Shown here: positions 30,263 through 41,400 of the stretch, piece after piece
Layout: the number at the start of each line of letters is the position of its first letter
How positions within the stretch are numbered: the stretch's first letter is position 1
From: Phoenix dactylifera
Lineage: Eukaryota; Streptophyta; Magnoliopsida; Arecales; Arecaceae
Reading direction: 5' to 3'
DNA: 64,000 nt
Assembly (NCBI RefSeq): GCF_009389715.1
Contig: NC_052400.1
Location: forward strand, 22,351,674 to 22,415,673
Translations under genes and position numbers: made by a program
The notes under the pieces: model-generated
Told to the model about the DNA's origin: nothing
Databases searched by the model: none
What the model saw: the letters and a program-made list of their open reading frames with translations, nothing else

Positions 30263-31258
30263 ATGCAAGAGCAAGCAACGAGCTCGCTCCCTCTGAGCAG
30301 CGAGAGATCGTCGAGCTCGGCGCCGCAAATGGAAGTCAAGGAAGGCGAGAAGATTTCTCTTTTCTGGGCCCCCTCTCCACTGCAAATGAAAAGTTACGGC
30401 TTTTTAGTGGATTTTTTTGAGAAAAGGATTGTTTTCCCTCCGTTCTTCTCGCTTCTCTGTGTCTTGTTACCATAAAAATGAGATCTTTTTCACTTGTTTT
30501 TTTTTTCTTAAAAAAAATTAGTGAGATTTTCCGTTCGCTTGTTTGATTTGGTTTGGTTGGAACAGTCTGCCTTTTTCTCTCGTTTCCTCGGTCAAGATCG
30601 ATTCTTGAATAGAAAACTAACTTTTTTATCATTCTCTGTGGCTTGGCCGATTGAATTTGGAGTCATTAAAAAAAAAACGAAGCTCTCATAATGAAAGAAA
30701 AGTCTCGATTTCCGATGTTCTGTTTCCATGGAAATGATATCATTCTCACCTGCGTGTTGTTTAAGTTTTAAATAAATTATTATTTTGTCCCGGCCCGTTT
30801 GGTTGGGTTTGACCTTGGCGGGCCTTTTTCTTTAAAAGCCAAATATGTATTCCTTTTGTTTTCGTTTCTTTTATCTATGAATATTCTCGTGCTGGGAATG
30901 AATTAGGAGAGTTGGCCTGGTTCTGGTTTAGGACTGGAGAGCGATGAGGAGATCAGGAAAGTACCGGAGTTCGGGGTGGAGCCGGCCGGCCCGTCCACCT
31001 CTGGCCGGGAAACAGCTTCCTCGGCCGGACCCGACCGGGCCAAGTCCTCCGCCTCGGCCGGTCAGCGGAAAAGGGGGAGGAGCCCCGCGGACAAAGAGCA
31101 CAAGCGTCTCAAAAGGTATGGGAATATGGTCAGGGAGCTAGCTAAAACCTTCGCCAACCTCCCAATAATACTCCGCTTTTCGTTTGGGTATTTCAAGAAC
31201 AATGACATTATTATATATGACCCCTTTGTTTTCCATCGTATGATACGATGATGTGCTC

Positions 31259-31290
<32 letters not shown>

Positions 31291-32298
31291 TTGAATACGT
31301 ACTAGGTTGCTGAGGAATAGAGTTTCAGCTCAACAAGCGAGGGAGAGGAAGAAGGCTTATTTGAATGATTTGGAGGCAAAGGTGAAGGATTTGGAGGAGA
31401 AGAATTCAGAACTGGAAGAGAGGCTCTCCACTTTGCAGAACGAGAACCAGATGTTAAGACATGTATGTGCTCTCCGGCCCCTCCCTCCCTCTCTGTGCTT
31501 TTTTTTTTTTTTTTTTCATACGAGGTCCAGGGGTACTTTGGGGGCATTTTGGACGCTGCGCATATTAGGAGATCCATCACGGGCTGGATGGGGAATTTAG
31601 ATTTTTGATAAAGGAATGGAGACACGATCCCAGTCACGCTAGAGAAGCGTGCACGTGCTACATGATGGAGGGGTATTTTTTGGGTTGTTGGGACTGCCGC
31701 TGTAAGTTCTGTCCTTTTTATGCACTCGGACTCCACTGCAGTACGGTGATTTTTTTTTTTTCGTCTTGCGTTTGCCACACGGTGACATTAAATTACTGGT
31801 ATCGTTTGCTTCTCAAAAGCTCTTCAATGATCAGTACAATCCTTGCCTTGCTCAGGCTTTGAATGGGGTGTTCTAGGTGCATAGAGCTGAATCATTAGTA
31901 TTTTAAGGGGAGGGTGCTTCCTTTCTTTTGAGTGAAGGATACGAGATCTTTCACTAAAATAAATGCTTCGAGAGGGATGTTCCTTGTGTTCTAGGTGCCG
32001 TGTTATATTCTACTTGACGGAGTGTAGCAGGTACAAGACATTTCACTGGAAGTAATTACATACGAAATTGCATCAGATCTTTGGTGGTATCCCACCACTA
32101 TTAATTCCTGGACACACATTCCTCACAATGTTACTTGATGCTTTCAGTCTTTATCGCTATCAAATATAGTTTTTGCATGGATGTGCTCTTTCCTTCTTGA
32201 ACGATGTCTCTATATACATCGTTTTCTTGCAGATTTTGAAGAATACCACTGTGAATAGAAGAGGATCCGGTAGCAACGCCAATGGAGAAGGGCAGTAG
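30263..32298 (+). CDS. HY5: bZIP transcription factor HY5
   Basis: Exons 30263-30344, 30932-31115, 31306-31462 and 32233-32298 give 162 aa, close to Arabidopsis HY5 (168 aa). HY5 promotes photomorphogenesis in the nucleus and is degraded through COP1 in darkness. Visible parts are the start [19 protein letters not shown], the COP1-binding motif [12 protein letters not shown] at 30-41 with its VP pair and acidic casein-kinase-type site, a basic region with N93-x7-R101, and a leucine zipper with Leu at 111, 118, 125, 132 and 139. The end [13 protein letters not shown] is typical of HY5. Intron 1 must begin with GC (AAGGAAG then GCGAGA), since the phase and family sequence KEG-LESDEE allow no nearby GT donor. 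Intron 2 has a (CT)13 tract just before its acceptor. HY5 identity rather than HYH rests on the complete N terminus. Confidence 0.95.
31265..31290. repeat. (CT)13 microsatellite in HY5 intron 2
   Basis: A perfect run ending 15 bases before the AG acceptor at 31304-31305. It probably serves as the pyrimidine tract for splicing of the exon that encodes the bZIP basic region. Confidence 0.9.
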
Positions 32299-32399
32299 CA
32301 GATTCGGAGGCAGACATCTTATCATTTATAATTCCGCATTGTAATTGGTTAGATTGTAATGAATGGAGAACCATGTTCGAGTGTATATTATTGCCTGGA

Positions 32400-33600
32400 A
32401 GATTTTTTTCATATTGAAATTTGCTATGATAATTCACTGCATATGAGTAATAGGCTGCCATTGTTCAAATGGGAAGGGCATTTCTATACGTTGTAACTTT
32501 CGGATGAGATTTGCCTTAATTCCTGCATGAACTGAGTTACTCCATTTTATTTGTGGTTTTATTCCTTCAACTCTACCTATAATGTTCTGCTCCCCTTTCC
32601 ATGAGAAAACTTGCATCGCTTAATAACTTTGATTTGAGACAATTACATGGTATGCTCTGTATTGATCTCCTATAATCTTCTGGCTGCCATGGTGCCAACT
32701 AGCTACGTTTTCAAGAAGCCCTTCTTCTTCCCTTCTAACCGGGGGAGCATGCCAAAATTTGGACCACATCATACAGTAAGTTGATATTGTTTTAGAATGG
32801 GAACAGCTCGGTAATTTCTATCTAGAACTTCAATGTACATGTAATTGGTTGCGCAAGGCTCCATACAAGCCAGACAAAAAAAGTTAATTAATCAATTAAA
32901 TTTATACATGACGTGTCAGTCCAGTGTGTTTCGGTGTTGTAATTGACATGATTAATTTGATGCCATCTTGCATTTTCCCCAGATAAGCATGGTCAATCAC
33001 TTGAATAATTAAGGTTATGGGCTGTTGAGCCCTGAGCCTAAAGATAAATATGTGCACACTGAGGGTGCATGGAAAAAAAGGTGCCGATTCAAAAAGCCCG
33101 AAACCTGAGATATATACATTTAGTGCATGAGATACAACATGGCATGCCAAAACTAGGCCTTTAAGGACGGGATTCGCCATTCCATTTGCTTATTACCACG
33201 GCATCTGAGCCCAGCTTGGGAAGGGGGGGAAGAGAGAGAGAGAGCCAATGTGCTCCCAAGTCCCAACTCAAAATTAGGCGTTTCCTCCGGTCCGCGTCAG
33301 GCCTTACGATCTTTTGACTTGGAGTTATCACCTATGGTTGTCCCATGTGAAGAAGAGAGGAACAGAAAAAGAATTCCTCTCTCGCTCTCCCGCGCAGCCC
33401 TGCGCGAGAATCTCAACGGCTGCACGCTCAGGCCAGCTCCAATCAATCGATTTTTTTTTAAGATTTCGGTGTATTATTTATGCTTGGAGATGTTGCTACC
33501 AATTTGCCCCTGCGTGGTCTGATAAATTCCATTGCAACATAACGACGGGTTCATGGTCGCTGCTGGTGAAGGCTGGACAACAGTTCAAATACAAATTTGA
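32400..33600. other. Intergenic, nothing recognised
   Basis: Follows the HY5 3' UTR. AT-rich sequence with a short GA run at 33231-33243, and T and A runs at 33600-33670 that probably border the LINE insertion. No coding exon was seen. Confidence 0.5.
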
Positions 33601-33689
33601 TTTTTTTTTTTTTTTAAAGAAGAACTTGCTAATAGTAAAACGCCAAAAAAAAAGAAGACTTTTTTTTAGCTGAGTTCCTTCGCAAGTGG

Positions 33690-34770
33690 ATCATGACTGT
33701 CGCATGGGCAATGGAGGCATGGAGCGGTATTGGATTCATTTAAGCGAGTCAAGATACCCCGGTCATCGTTGCACCAGGCACGGTAAGCTAATCTGATTGA
33801 TTCCCCGCTGCAAACTAGTTGGCTAGGAGAGAGATCAGAATCTCTCCGTTCTATGTGGACTACCTTGATTCGGTGGAGACTGTCAGTCATATTTTTTTGA
33901 GTATCTTCAGACAGCCCAGGTCTGGAGGAGGGCACCGTTTCTCCTTCCGGAATCTGATTTTGCGGTAAAGGACTTTCTTCAAGAGATGAGAGCCACCGTG
34001 CGATCACCGAGCATTGTTGGGTGGGGGCATTGATGCGGTTTACTTGGCTTATCATATTTGGCTGGACGGGAACACCAGAGCCTTTGAGGGTAGGAGGGCC
34101 CCCCTGAGGTTTGTTGTTGGGTGAACTTTCTATCAGGCAATGGAGGTCATTGAGTCATTTGAGTTGAATTCATCAGTGATGGTTAGGGACATCTAGAACT
34201 CTTCTTTCCCTACCATAGCGCCCAGATTTTTATTCCTATCTCTTGGGAGCCCCCACTTCCTGGTAATAAGGTGAATTTCGATGGGAGTATGCCGCCAGTA
34301 GAGATTGGGCATGAATGGCTTTTATATCAGAGACCACAGCGCTAGGCTGATTGCTACGGGGGGATGCCGTTCCTTTGAGGCCTCAACATTCAGGGCGGAG
34401 CTCAGGGCTGCATGGACGAGACTATCCCATGTGAGATATGTGTTGGAGGTGGATGAGATCATTCTGGAGAAGGACTCTAATGTCTTGATTGATCACCTTC
34501 AGGTGGAAAGACGGGAGGTGGTGGAGCATCCGTTTTTGTGCGACATGCAATGGATGTTACGGGGATGTCGGACTATTCAGGTCAGGCACGTCCCTCGGAA
34601 GGCGAACAAAGTTGCTGATTGAGTCGCCTCCTTCGCTGTTTAGCATTCAGGGGAGTTTCTACGGATCCAGCAATCTTTAGTTCCTTTTACTGTTACTAGT
34701 ATTTTTGTTAGTGATGTAGCTGACCGTGCTCACGAGCAGTTTGAGCAGCGGAACTAAAAAAAAAAATATT
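33690..34770 (+). mobile_element. 5'-truncated LINE (plant L1 clade) with RNase H domain
   Basis: The + strand carries the last part of a LINE ORF2. There is a joint region reading WLDGNTRAFEGRRAPLRFVV near 34050-34110, then KVNFDGSM near 34270 (first catalytic Asp), an RNase H core in the ORF at 34305-34622 (FYIRDHSARLIATGG, FRAELRAAW, EKDSNVLIDHL) and the terminal VRHVPRKANKVAD. A short 3' UTR ends in an 11-base A run at about 34757. The frame shifts between the joint and the core and a stop follows KVAD, so the copy is dead. The 5' end is diffuse. It is the closest relative in this window of the minus-strand LINE at 9065-9840. Confidence 0.8.
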
Positions 34771-34774
34771 ACAT

Positions 34775-35170
34775 AAATATGGAATTTAAATTAGCAAAAG
34801 GCATCGGGACAAGTGGATGCCAAGGAGGCGGCACCTCAGCTTCCCACTCCTCGCCCTCCGAAGGCTGGAGTCCCCGCTCCTTTGTCGGCACCAGGATAAT
34901 CAAGTAATTACAATCAAAAATACGGGCATTTGCTCGAAAGCTGCCGTACGTCCACCGACAGATCCAGTAGTAAGTAACGTCTGTCCCGGCAGACGCTGTC
35001 GTCACCATTAACCGGCGCTTCCCGGTCGCCCACTGCAGCCAGCCTGTCAACAGCCTCGAAGGATCCGATCACACGGCTAGGGATCCATCCGACGGTTCCG
35101 ATTGTCTAATACTGATTAAGGTCAGGGGTGCTCCCGTACTTAAATGCCATTAATTAGTAATGTATTATTA
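34775..35170. other. CESA1 upstream region
   Basis: The 3' flank of the LINE adjoins GC-rich sequence (34800-35100) and then AT-rich sequence just before the A/G-rich leader of the cellulose synthase gene. No clear TATA box was seen. The leader carries a CT run near 35312-35328. Confidence 0.4.
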
Positions 35171-35430
35171 CCACTGATCACTAATAAAACAAAGCGAGAA
35201 AGAGAAAAAGGATATAGAGGCGAGGGAGGGAAGAGAAGAGAAAGAGATCGGAAGGAGGACAGCAGGATGGGATGGGCAGAGGTGGCAGCCCTTTGGTGGT
35301 CGAAGAAATCGCTCTCTCTCTCTCTCTCGCCATCAGTTTCTCGTTCTTGATCTCTGATTTGTGATGTTCTTCTAAAGATCTAGTGAAAGAACCGAAGGAA
35401 AAGGAGCTTTTTTCGTGATCCGAGGGAACG

Positions 35431-38400
35431 ATGGAAGCCAATGCGGGAATGGTGGCGGGCTCCCACAAGAGGAACGAGTTCGTGATGATCCGTCACGAAG
35501 GAGAAGCCGGGGTACTTGTTTCTTTCAACCTCATTCGGGTTCTTTTGTCCCTATTATCGTTTTTATAGTCTCGTTTTCTTGAACATCTTTTTGTCATTCT
35601 GGTGGCTGGATCGGCTGGTGGACTTAATGTTACTGACGTTTGACTTGGAATTCTTGGTCATCTTTGGGGGTTTTGATAACGGGTTCTGATTAGATCGGTT
35701 AGATTGGGAGAAACACACTTTGATGTGACTGAATTTGGACTCCTTGTTCGTTTTCGCTGGCATTAGTTGGAACAACTGGGTTTTTACAGGCATCAGCTGA
35801 ATTTCTTGATAGATTTTTGGAGCAGTGGTTTGTGAATCTGCAATTCAATTGAAGTCGATAATTTTCTTGTGCTTGGAGGAATTCATGGTTTTAACCGTAT
35901 GTTGCTAATATCATGCTTCACCTCTTCTGTCTTTTTTAAAGGAATCGGTGGATTTTAGTCGGATTTCTTAGTTTAAAATCATCTGTCCAGCATGGATGCA
36001 TGTGAAAGTTCTCGCCTTGTTCATGCTGGATTTGTACGTCCATGACATCTTGCCTTTAGAATAGAGATCTTTGTTTCTTTTCTACCAGAAGAAAGAGATT
36101 TTTGTATCTCTGCTTGAATTTGCATAACTGGCTCTTGTGTCTTCATGTATTTCTTCGTGGTAGGACTGAATGCAGACACGAAAATTCCACGATTATTTCA
36201 AGAAATTGACAGATTGCATTGTATTTTCTTGAAGCGTTCTCCCCTGTTGCTGCTACCGTTGCAATGTATGAAATGACATGAATTTCGTTGATGCTTGTAG
36301 AGAATGCGATAACTTTCTTCCCCTCCCTCGGCTTCTTCTTTAGTATAAAAACTGTTAAGAACGAGAACGGTGGGTTTATTTTGGTAATCGTTTGCAGTTT
36401 TGGATTAGATCTGTTGGATTCTTTCTTATCTGAATTCGGAATTCTTTCATTTTGGATTACAGTATCTAGATATGTTCAGTTAAATCTGTGTAAATTTTAA
36501 TAATTTTCTGCCTACTTCATATGCGATAACCTGATTGTAGCATTTAGACTGACATGCCATCGTGGGTTTTATTTTTTAGATATTTACTATTACGTGAGGT
36601 TTGCTGCTGCCTCAGGCATTCTTTTGTAACTATTGGAAAGTATTGGAAAGTGGTGCACCATTAACTTTCTGTTTCAAAGTACATTCTGTTTGAAACTAAA
36701 AATCGAGATGGTTCATAGGACTAAAGTTTATATTGTGTATTACACATATACATAAGAAATATGATATGTGTGTCATGTACATGTATATGTACAAATACAT
36801 ACATACATATGCGTACATACATATATGTGTATATACATGTTTTTGTATGTGTATGTTAATTTTCTGATTTATCTTCTTATCTTCTTGGACTTGTGGATAT
36901 CTCGATGGTGTTTTTCATATATCTTTAGTTGAAGGATATATGCTTCTTGTATTGTCTGATGTGACGGTTTTATGAAAATGCTTATTGCTTCATTCAATTT
37001 GTTGGCTAATTTTATTTCTTTTGTTAATGCAGCCTAAGCCCCTTAAAAACCTGAATGGCCAAGTGTGTCAGATCTGTGGTGATACTGTAGGGCTTACGGT
37101 GACTGGTGATGTTTTTGTTGCTTGCAATGAGTGTGCTTTTCCAGTTTGCCGCCCTTGTTATGAATATGAGCGCAAGGATGGGAATCAGTCTTGCCCTCAA
37201 TGCAAGACTAGGTACAAGAGACATAAAGGTCAGCTTCTTGTTTGTAATTGATGTCTTCTCTGTGCTTAGGTTGGTTTTAGAGTAATGTTTCGAGTTTCTG
37301 TGAGGCTTTGAGGAGATTAAATAAGGCTTCATGACTTGCTTCGATGGATTTGCTTCTTAGGTTTATCATTCAATATCAATCTTACTATTTATAGCCTATA
37401 TGGAGTCGCAGGTAGTCCTCGAGTTGAGGGAGATGATGAAGAGGATGATGTTGATGATCTGGACAATGAGTTCAATGGCACGCAAGGCAATGGCAAGGCA
37501 GTGCATCAGTGGCAGTTGCAAGGGCATGGAGAAGATGTTGATTTATCTTCATCTTCTAGACATGAGCCTCAGCAACGTATTCCACGTCTGACCAATGGCC
37601 AGCAGGTAGGCCCAAAAAACAAAGGTCATTGTTGGAATTGTGATGTCGTGTGCTTGAGTTCGGAGCTATCTTTGATATCTTGGGTCTTATGCAGTTCTTA
37701 GCAATTGATGGAATATTCGCATGGTTGAATCAGTAATCAATTAGGGTACATTATTATTCTATTTTATAATTTATATAAATAAGCATTTAGGATATGTTAA
37801 GTTTGAATTTTAGTGGATTAGGTAATCATTTTACTTTGGAAAGTCAATATTCTGTTGATTTGGAGACTATTTTAGTAGATTTTGTGTAAAAATGGTCTTA
37901 TTCTGATAGTAGATTGGATTAAGAAGGTTTTTGATCCATTAGGATTTTTAGTGTTATTTATTTCTTTTTAGATAAGGTGAAGGAGAGATCTAAAATTTGT
38001 ATGGCTGTGGTGATTGATTTTTGAATGAAAAAAGTATTTCCTACAGTAAATTACACCTTCCTATTTTTCTCCCTCTTCCTTCTGAATGTTCTCCCATTCC
38101 TTTTACTTTTCCTGTTCTCCCCTTTGAATTTTATACACTTGTCTTTGTGGCTTTATCCAAATTTGTTTATGTCACTTTATTTGGTTAAGTTGTTGTCTTT
38201 TATTTTGTGTTATTTGTTTGTTATTTAATAAAATCCTGCTGCTCGTCACAAATGAAATCATGGAATACCTGGTGTGTCAGTCTGATAAGCATCTGATTTT
38301 AATACTAGGCTACCTTCTCCTAGCCTCAACAATAAATCCCATCCTTGCAGGTTTCTGGTGAAATACCTGATGCTACACCAGATCGTCACTCAATTCGAAG

Positions 38401-41400
38401 TCCATCATCAGGTTATGTGGATCCGAACCAGCCAGGTATTTTTTCTATTGGTAACATTTTTTAATGCATATTCTGTACTATCAATTTGACTTCTTAGCTT
38501 TCTTGATCTTGCTATGGTGATGTTGTACAGTGCCAGTAAGAATTGTGGATCCTTCAAAGGACTTGAACTCATATGGTCTTGGAAGTGTTGACTGGAAGGA
38601 GAGAGTCGAAGGTTGGAAACTTAAACAGGACAAAAATATGATGCAGATGACCAATAAATACACTGATGGGAAAGGAGATATAGAAGGAACTGGTTCGAAT
38701 GGTGAAGACCTACAAATGTATGGACGATTTGTCTCTGCTTTGGCCCTTTTGTTTTGCTGTCATGTTTTTGTCCTACATTTGCCAAGAGGTTTTCATTGAA
38801 TGCCTGAATTCATGGTTTTTTTTCTTTTTTGAAAAAAAGCAATCTTATGAACCTCGAATTTGATCGGATATAGTAAAGGTCTGGTTTTGGTTAATTGGTG
38901 TCTGGACAAGCAATTTTAGTGTAGTCATTTACTTTTATTATGTTCTTAGGTTTTTCAATAAAATTATGAAAAGAAAGAAAATCTTGACATTTTTTTAATG
39001 TTCTTATGTTCATGTTTTTCACCTTTTACTCTTTAGTATTGTTCAATTCTCCCTTTTTAAATGAAAATGCTGGAAGTTTTATGTTTGATAATTCATTAGC
39101 ATAACAAAGACATAGCTTCTGAAGTTGAACCTGATGCAGACACAATTTTGACATTGGGAACCGAGTACCCATATAAGCTTAGCTTGCTAAAATGTGGGTC
39201 GTTATTAATTCTTATGTGCTCCCAATTGTTTGAACTTGTATGCCATAGAAAGGTGTTCTGTCAAACTTGTCAAGCCACTAAGTTTCATTCTTACCGTTTC
39301 GGTGTCTAAACTTTCCTTCCAAGTTTTTGTCATTTCATTTCAATTTAGCCAGAATCCTGTATCTATGAAAACTGGTGCTTGTTATATGATGCTTCTAACT
39401 GATATAAGCAAGTTTTTATTAGGACTGACATTTTCATCATTTTTTTTAGGGCTGATGATGCTCGTCAACCTCTGAGCCGCATAGTGCCTATTCCTTCTAA
39501 CCAACTCAACCTATATCGCTTGGTGATCATTCTCCGGCTTATCATTTTGTGTTTCTTCTTCCAGTATCGAATCACTCATCCAGTGCAAGATGCTTATCCA
39601 TTGTGGCTAACGTCTGTCATATGTGAGATTTGGTTTGCTTTGTCATGGCTTCTGGATCAATTCCCAAAATGGTATCCAATCAATCGTGAGACATACCTTG
39701 ACAGACTTGCACTGAGGTCATTTTTATTATTATTATTCTGGTCCTTTTACATCCTCAGAATACGGTGTGCTATGCAATTTAAATTTTATAGAAGTTCATT
39801 ATATTGATTTTTCCAATATATTTACCTGGCAGATATGATAGGGAGGGAGAACCTTCACAGTTAGCTCCTATTGATATATTTGTCAGTACAGTGGATCCCA
39901 TGAAAGAACCACCTCTTATAACAGCCAATACTGTATTGTCTATCCTCGCTGTGGACTACCCTGTTGACAAAGTTTCTTGCTACGTTTCTGATGATGGCTC
40001 AGCAATGCTGACATTTGAAGCCCTTTCAGAAACTGCAGAATTTGCTAGAAAGTGGGTGCCCTTTTGCAAGAAGCACAATATCGAACCCAGGGCTCCTGAG
40101 TTTTATTTTGCTCAAAAGATAGATTACTTGAAGGACAAAATACAACCTTCTTTTGTGAAAGAACGCCGAGCAATGAAGGTAAATGTGGAAACTTTTTTGT
40201 TGGATAAATATCCTCCAAGAATATATTTTACAAAATGTATTAAACCATATATGGTTCGTCTCAGAGAGAATATGAGGAGTTCAAAGTGCGGATAAATGCT
40301 CTTGTTGCGAAAGCACAGAAAACCCCAGAGGAAGGTTGGACAATGCAGGATGGCACTCCATGGCCTGGAAATAATCCAAGAGATCACCCTGGCATGATCC
40401 AGGTGCATCATCATTTTTGTGACACTCCATTGCCACCATTTCACATTTAGTTTGTCTTACCCCTTTTTTGTTACAAATGCAGGTCTTTTTAGGGCACAGT
40501 GGAGGGCTTGATACAGATGGCAATGAGCTACCTAGACTAGTTTATGTTTCCCGTGAGAAGAGACCAGGATTCCAGCATCACAAAAAGGCTGGTGCAATGA
40601 ATGCTTTGGTTTGTATCTTGTGTTCTATATTCGCTTGTACAATCACATTTTCTGGGATTATTTTATCTGCTAATAATGGGTTTGGTCTGTAATTCTCTGG
40701 TGTTGTTCAGATTCGGGTATCTGCTGTCTTAACCAATGGTGCCTATCTTCTAAATGTGGATTGCGATCATTACTTCAATAACAGCAAAGCTCTTCGTGAA
40801 GGAATGTGTTTCATGATGGATCCTGCACTGGGAAAGAAGACATGCTATGTGCAGTTTCCTCAAAGATTTGATGGCATTGACTTGCATGATCGATATGCCA
40901 ATCGCAATATTGTGTTTTTTGATGTAAGAAATTTCATACATAATACATGCATTGGGCCTAGTAGAATGAATTAATTTCTTACCAAAATTTTGCTTTGCAG
41001 ATCAACTTGAAAGGTTTAGATGGCATTCAAGGCCCTGTTTATGTGGGAACAGGTTGCTGTTTTAACAGGCAGGCCTTGTATGGGTATGATCCTGTCCTGA
41101 CTGAGGCTGATTTGGAACCAAACATTGTCTTTAAAAGCTGCTGCGGTTCAAGAAAGAAAGGAAAGACTGGGAACAAGAGTTACATTGATAAAAAACGGCA
41201 AGCTAAGAGAACTGAATCCACCATTCCTATCTTCAATATGGAAGACATGGAAGAGGGGGTAGAAGGTAAGGATGTGGTGCTTATAGTGTTTCTCATTTAA
41301 ATGTTTCAAAGGATCTAAAACAAATATCCTCCAAATTTCTACTAGTTAATTGTGCATGAATCATGTTCTTGCATTTGCTTGTGGTTGCTTTTTTACCTTG

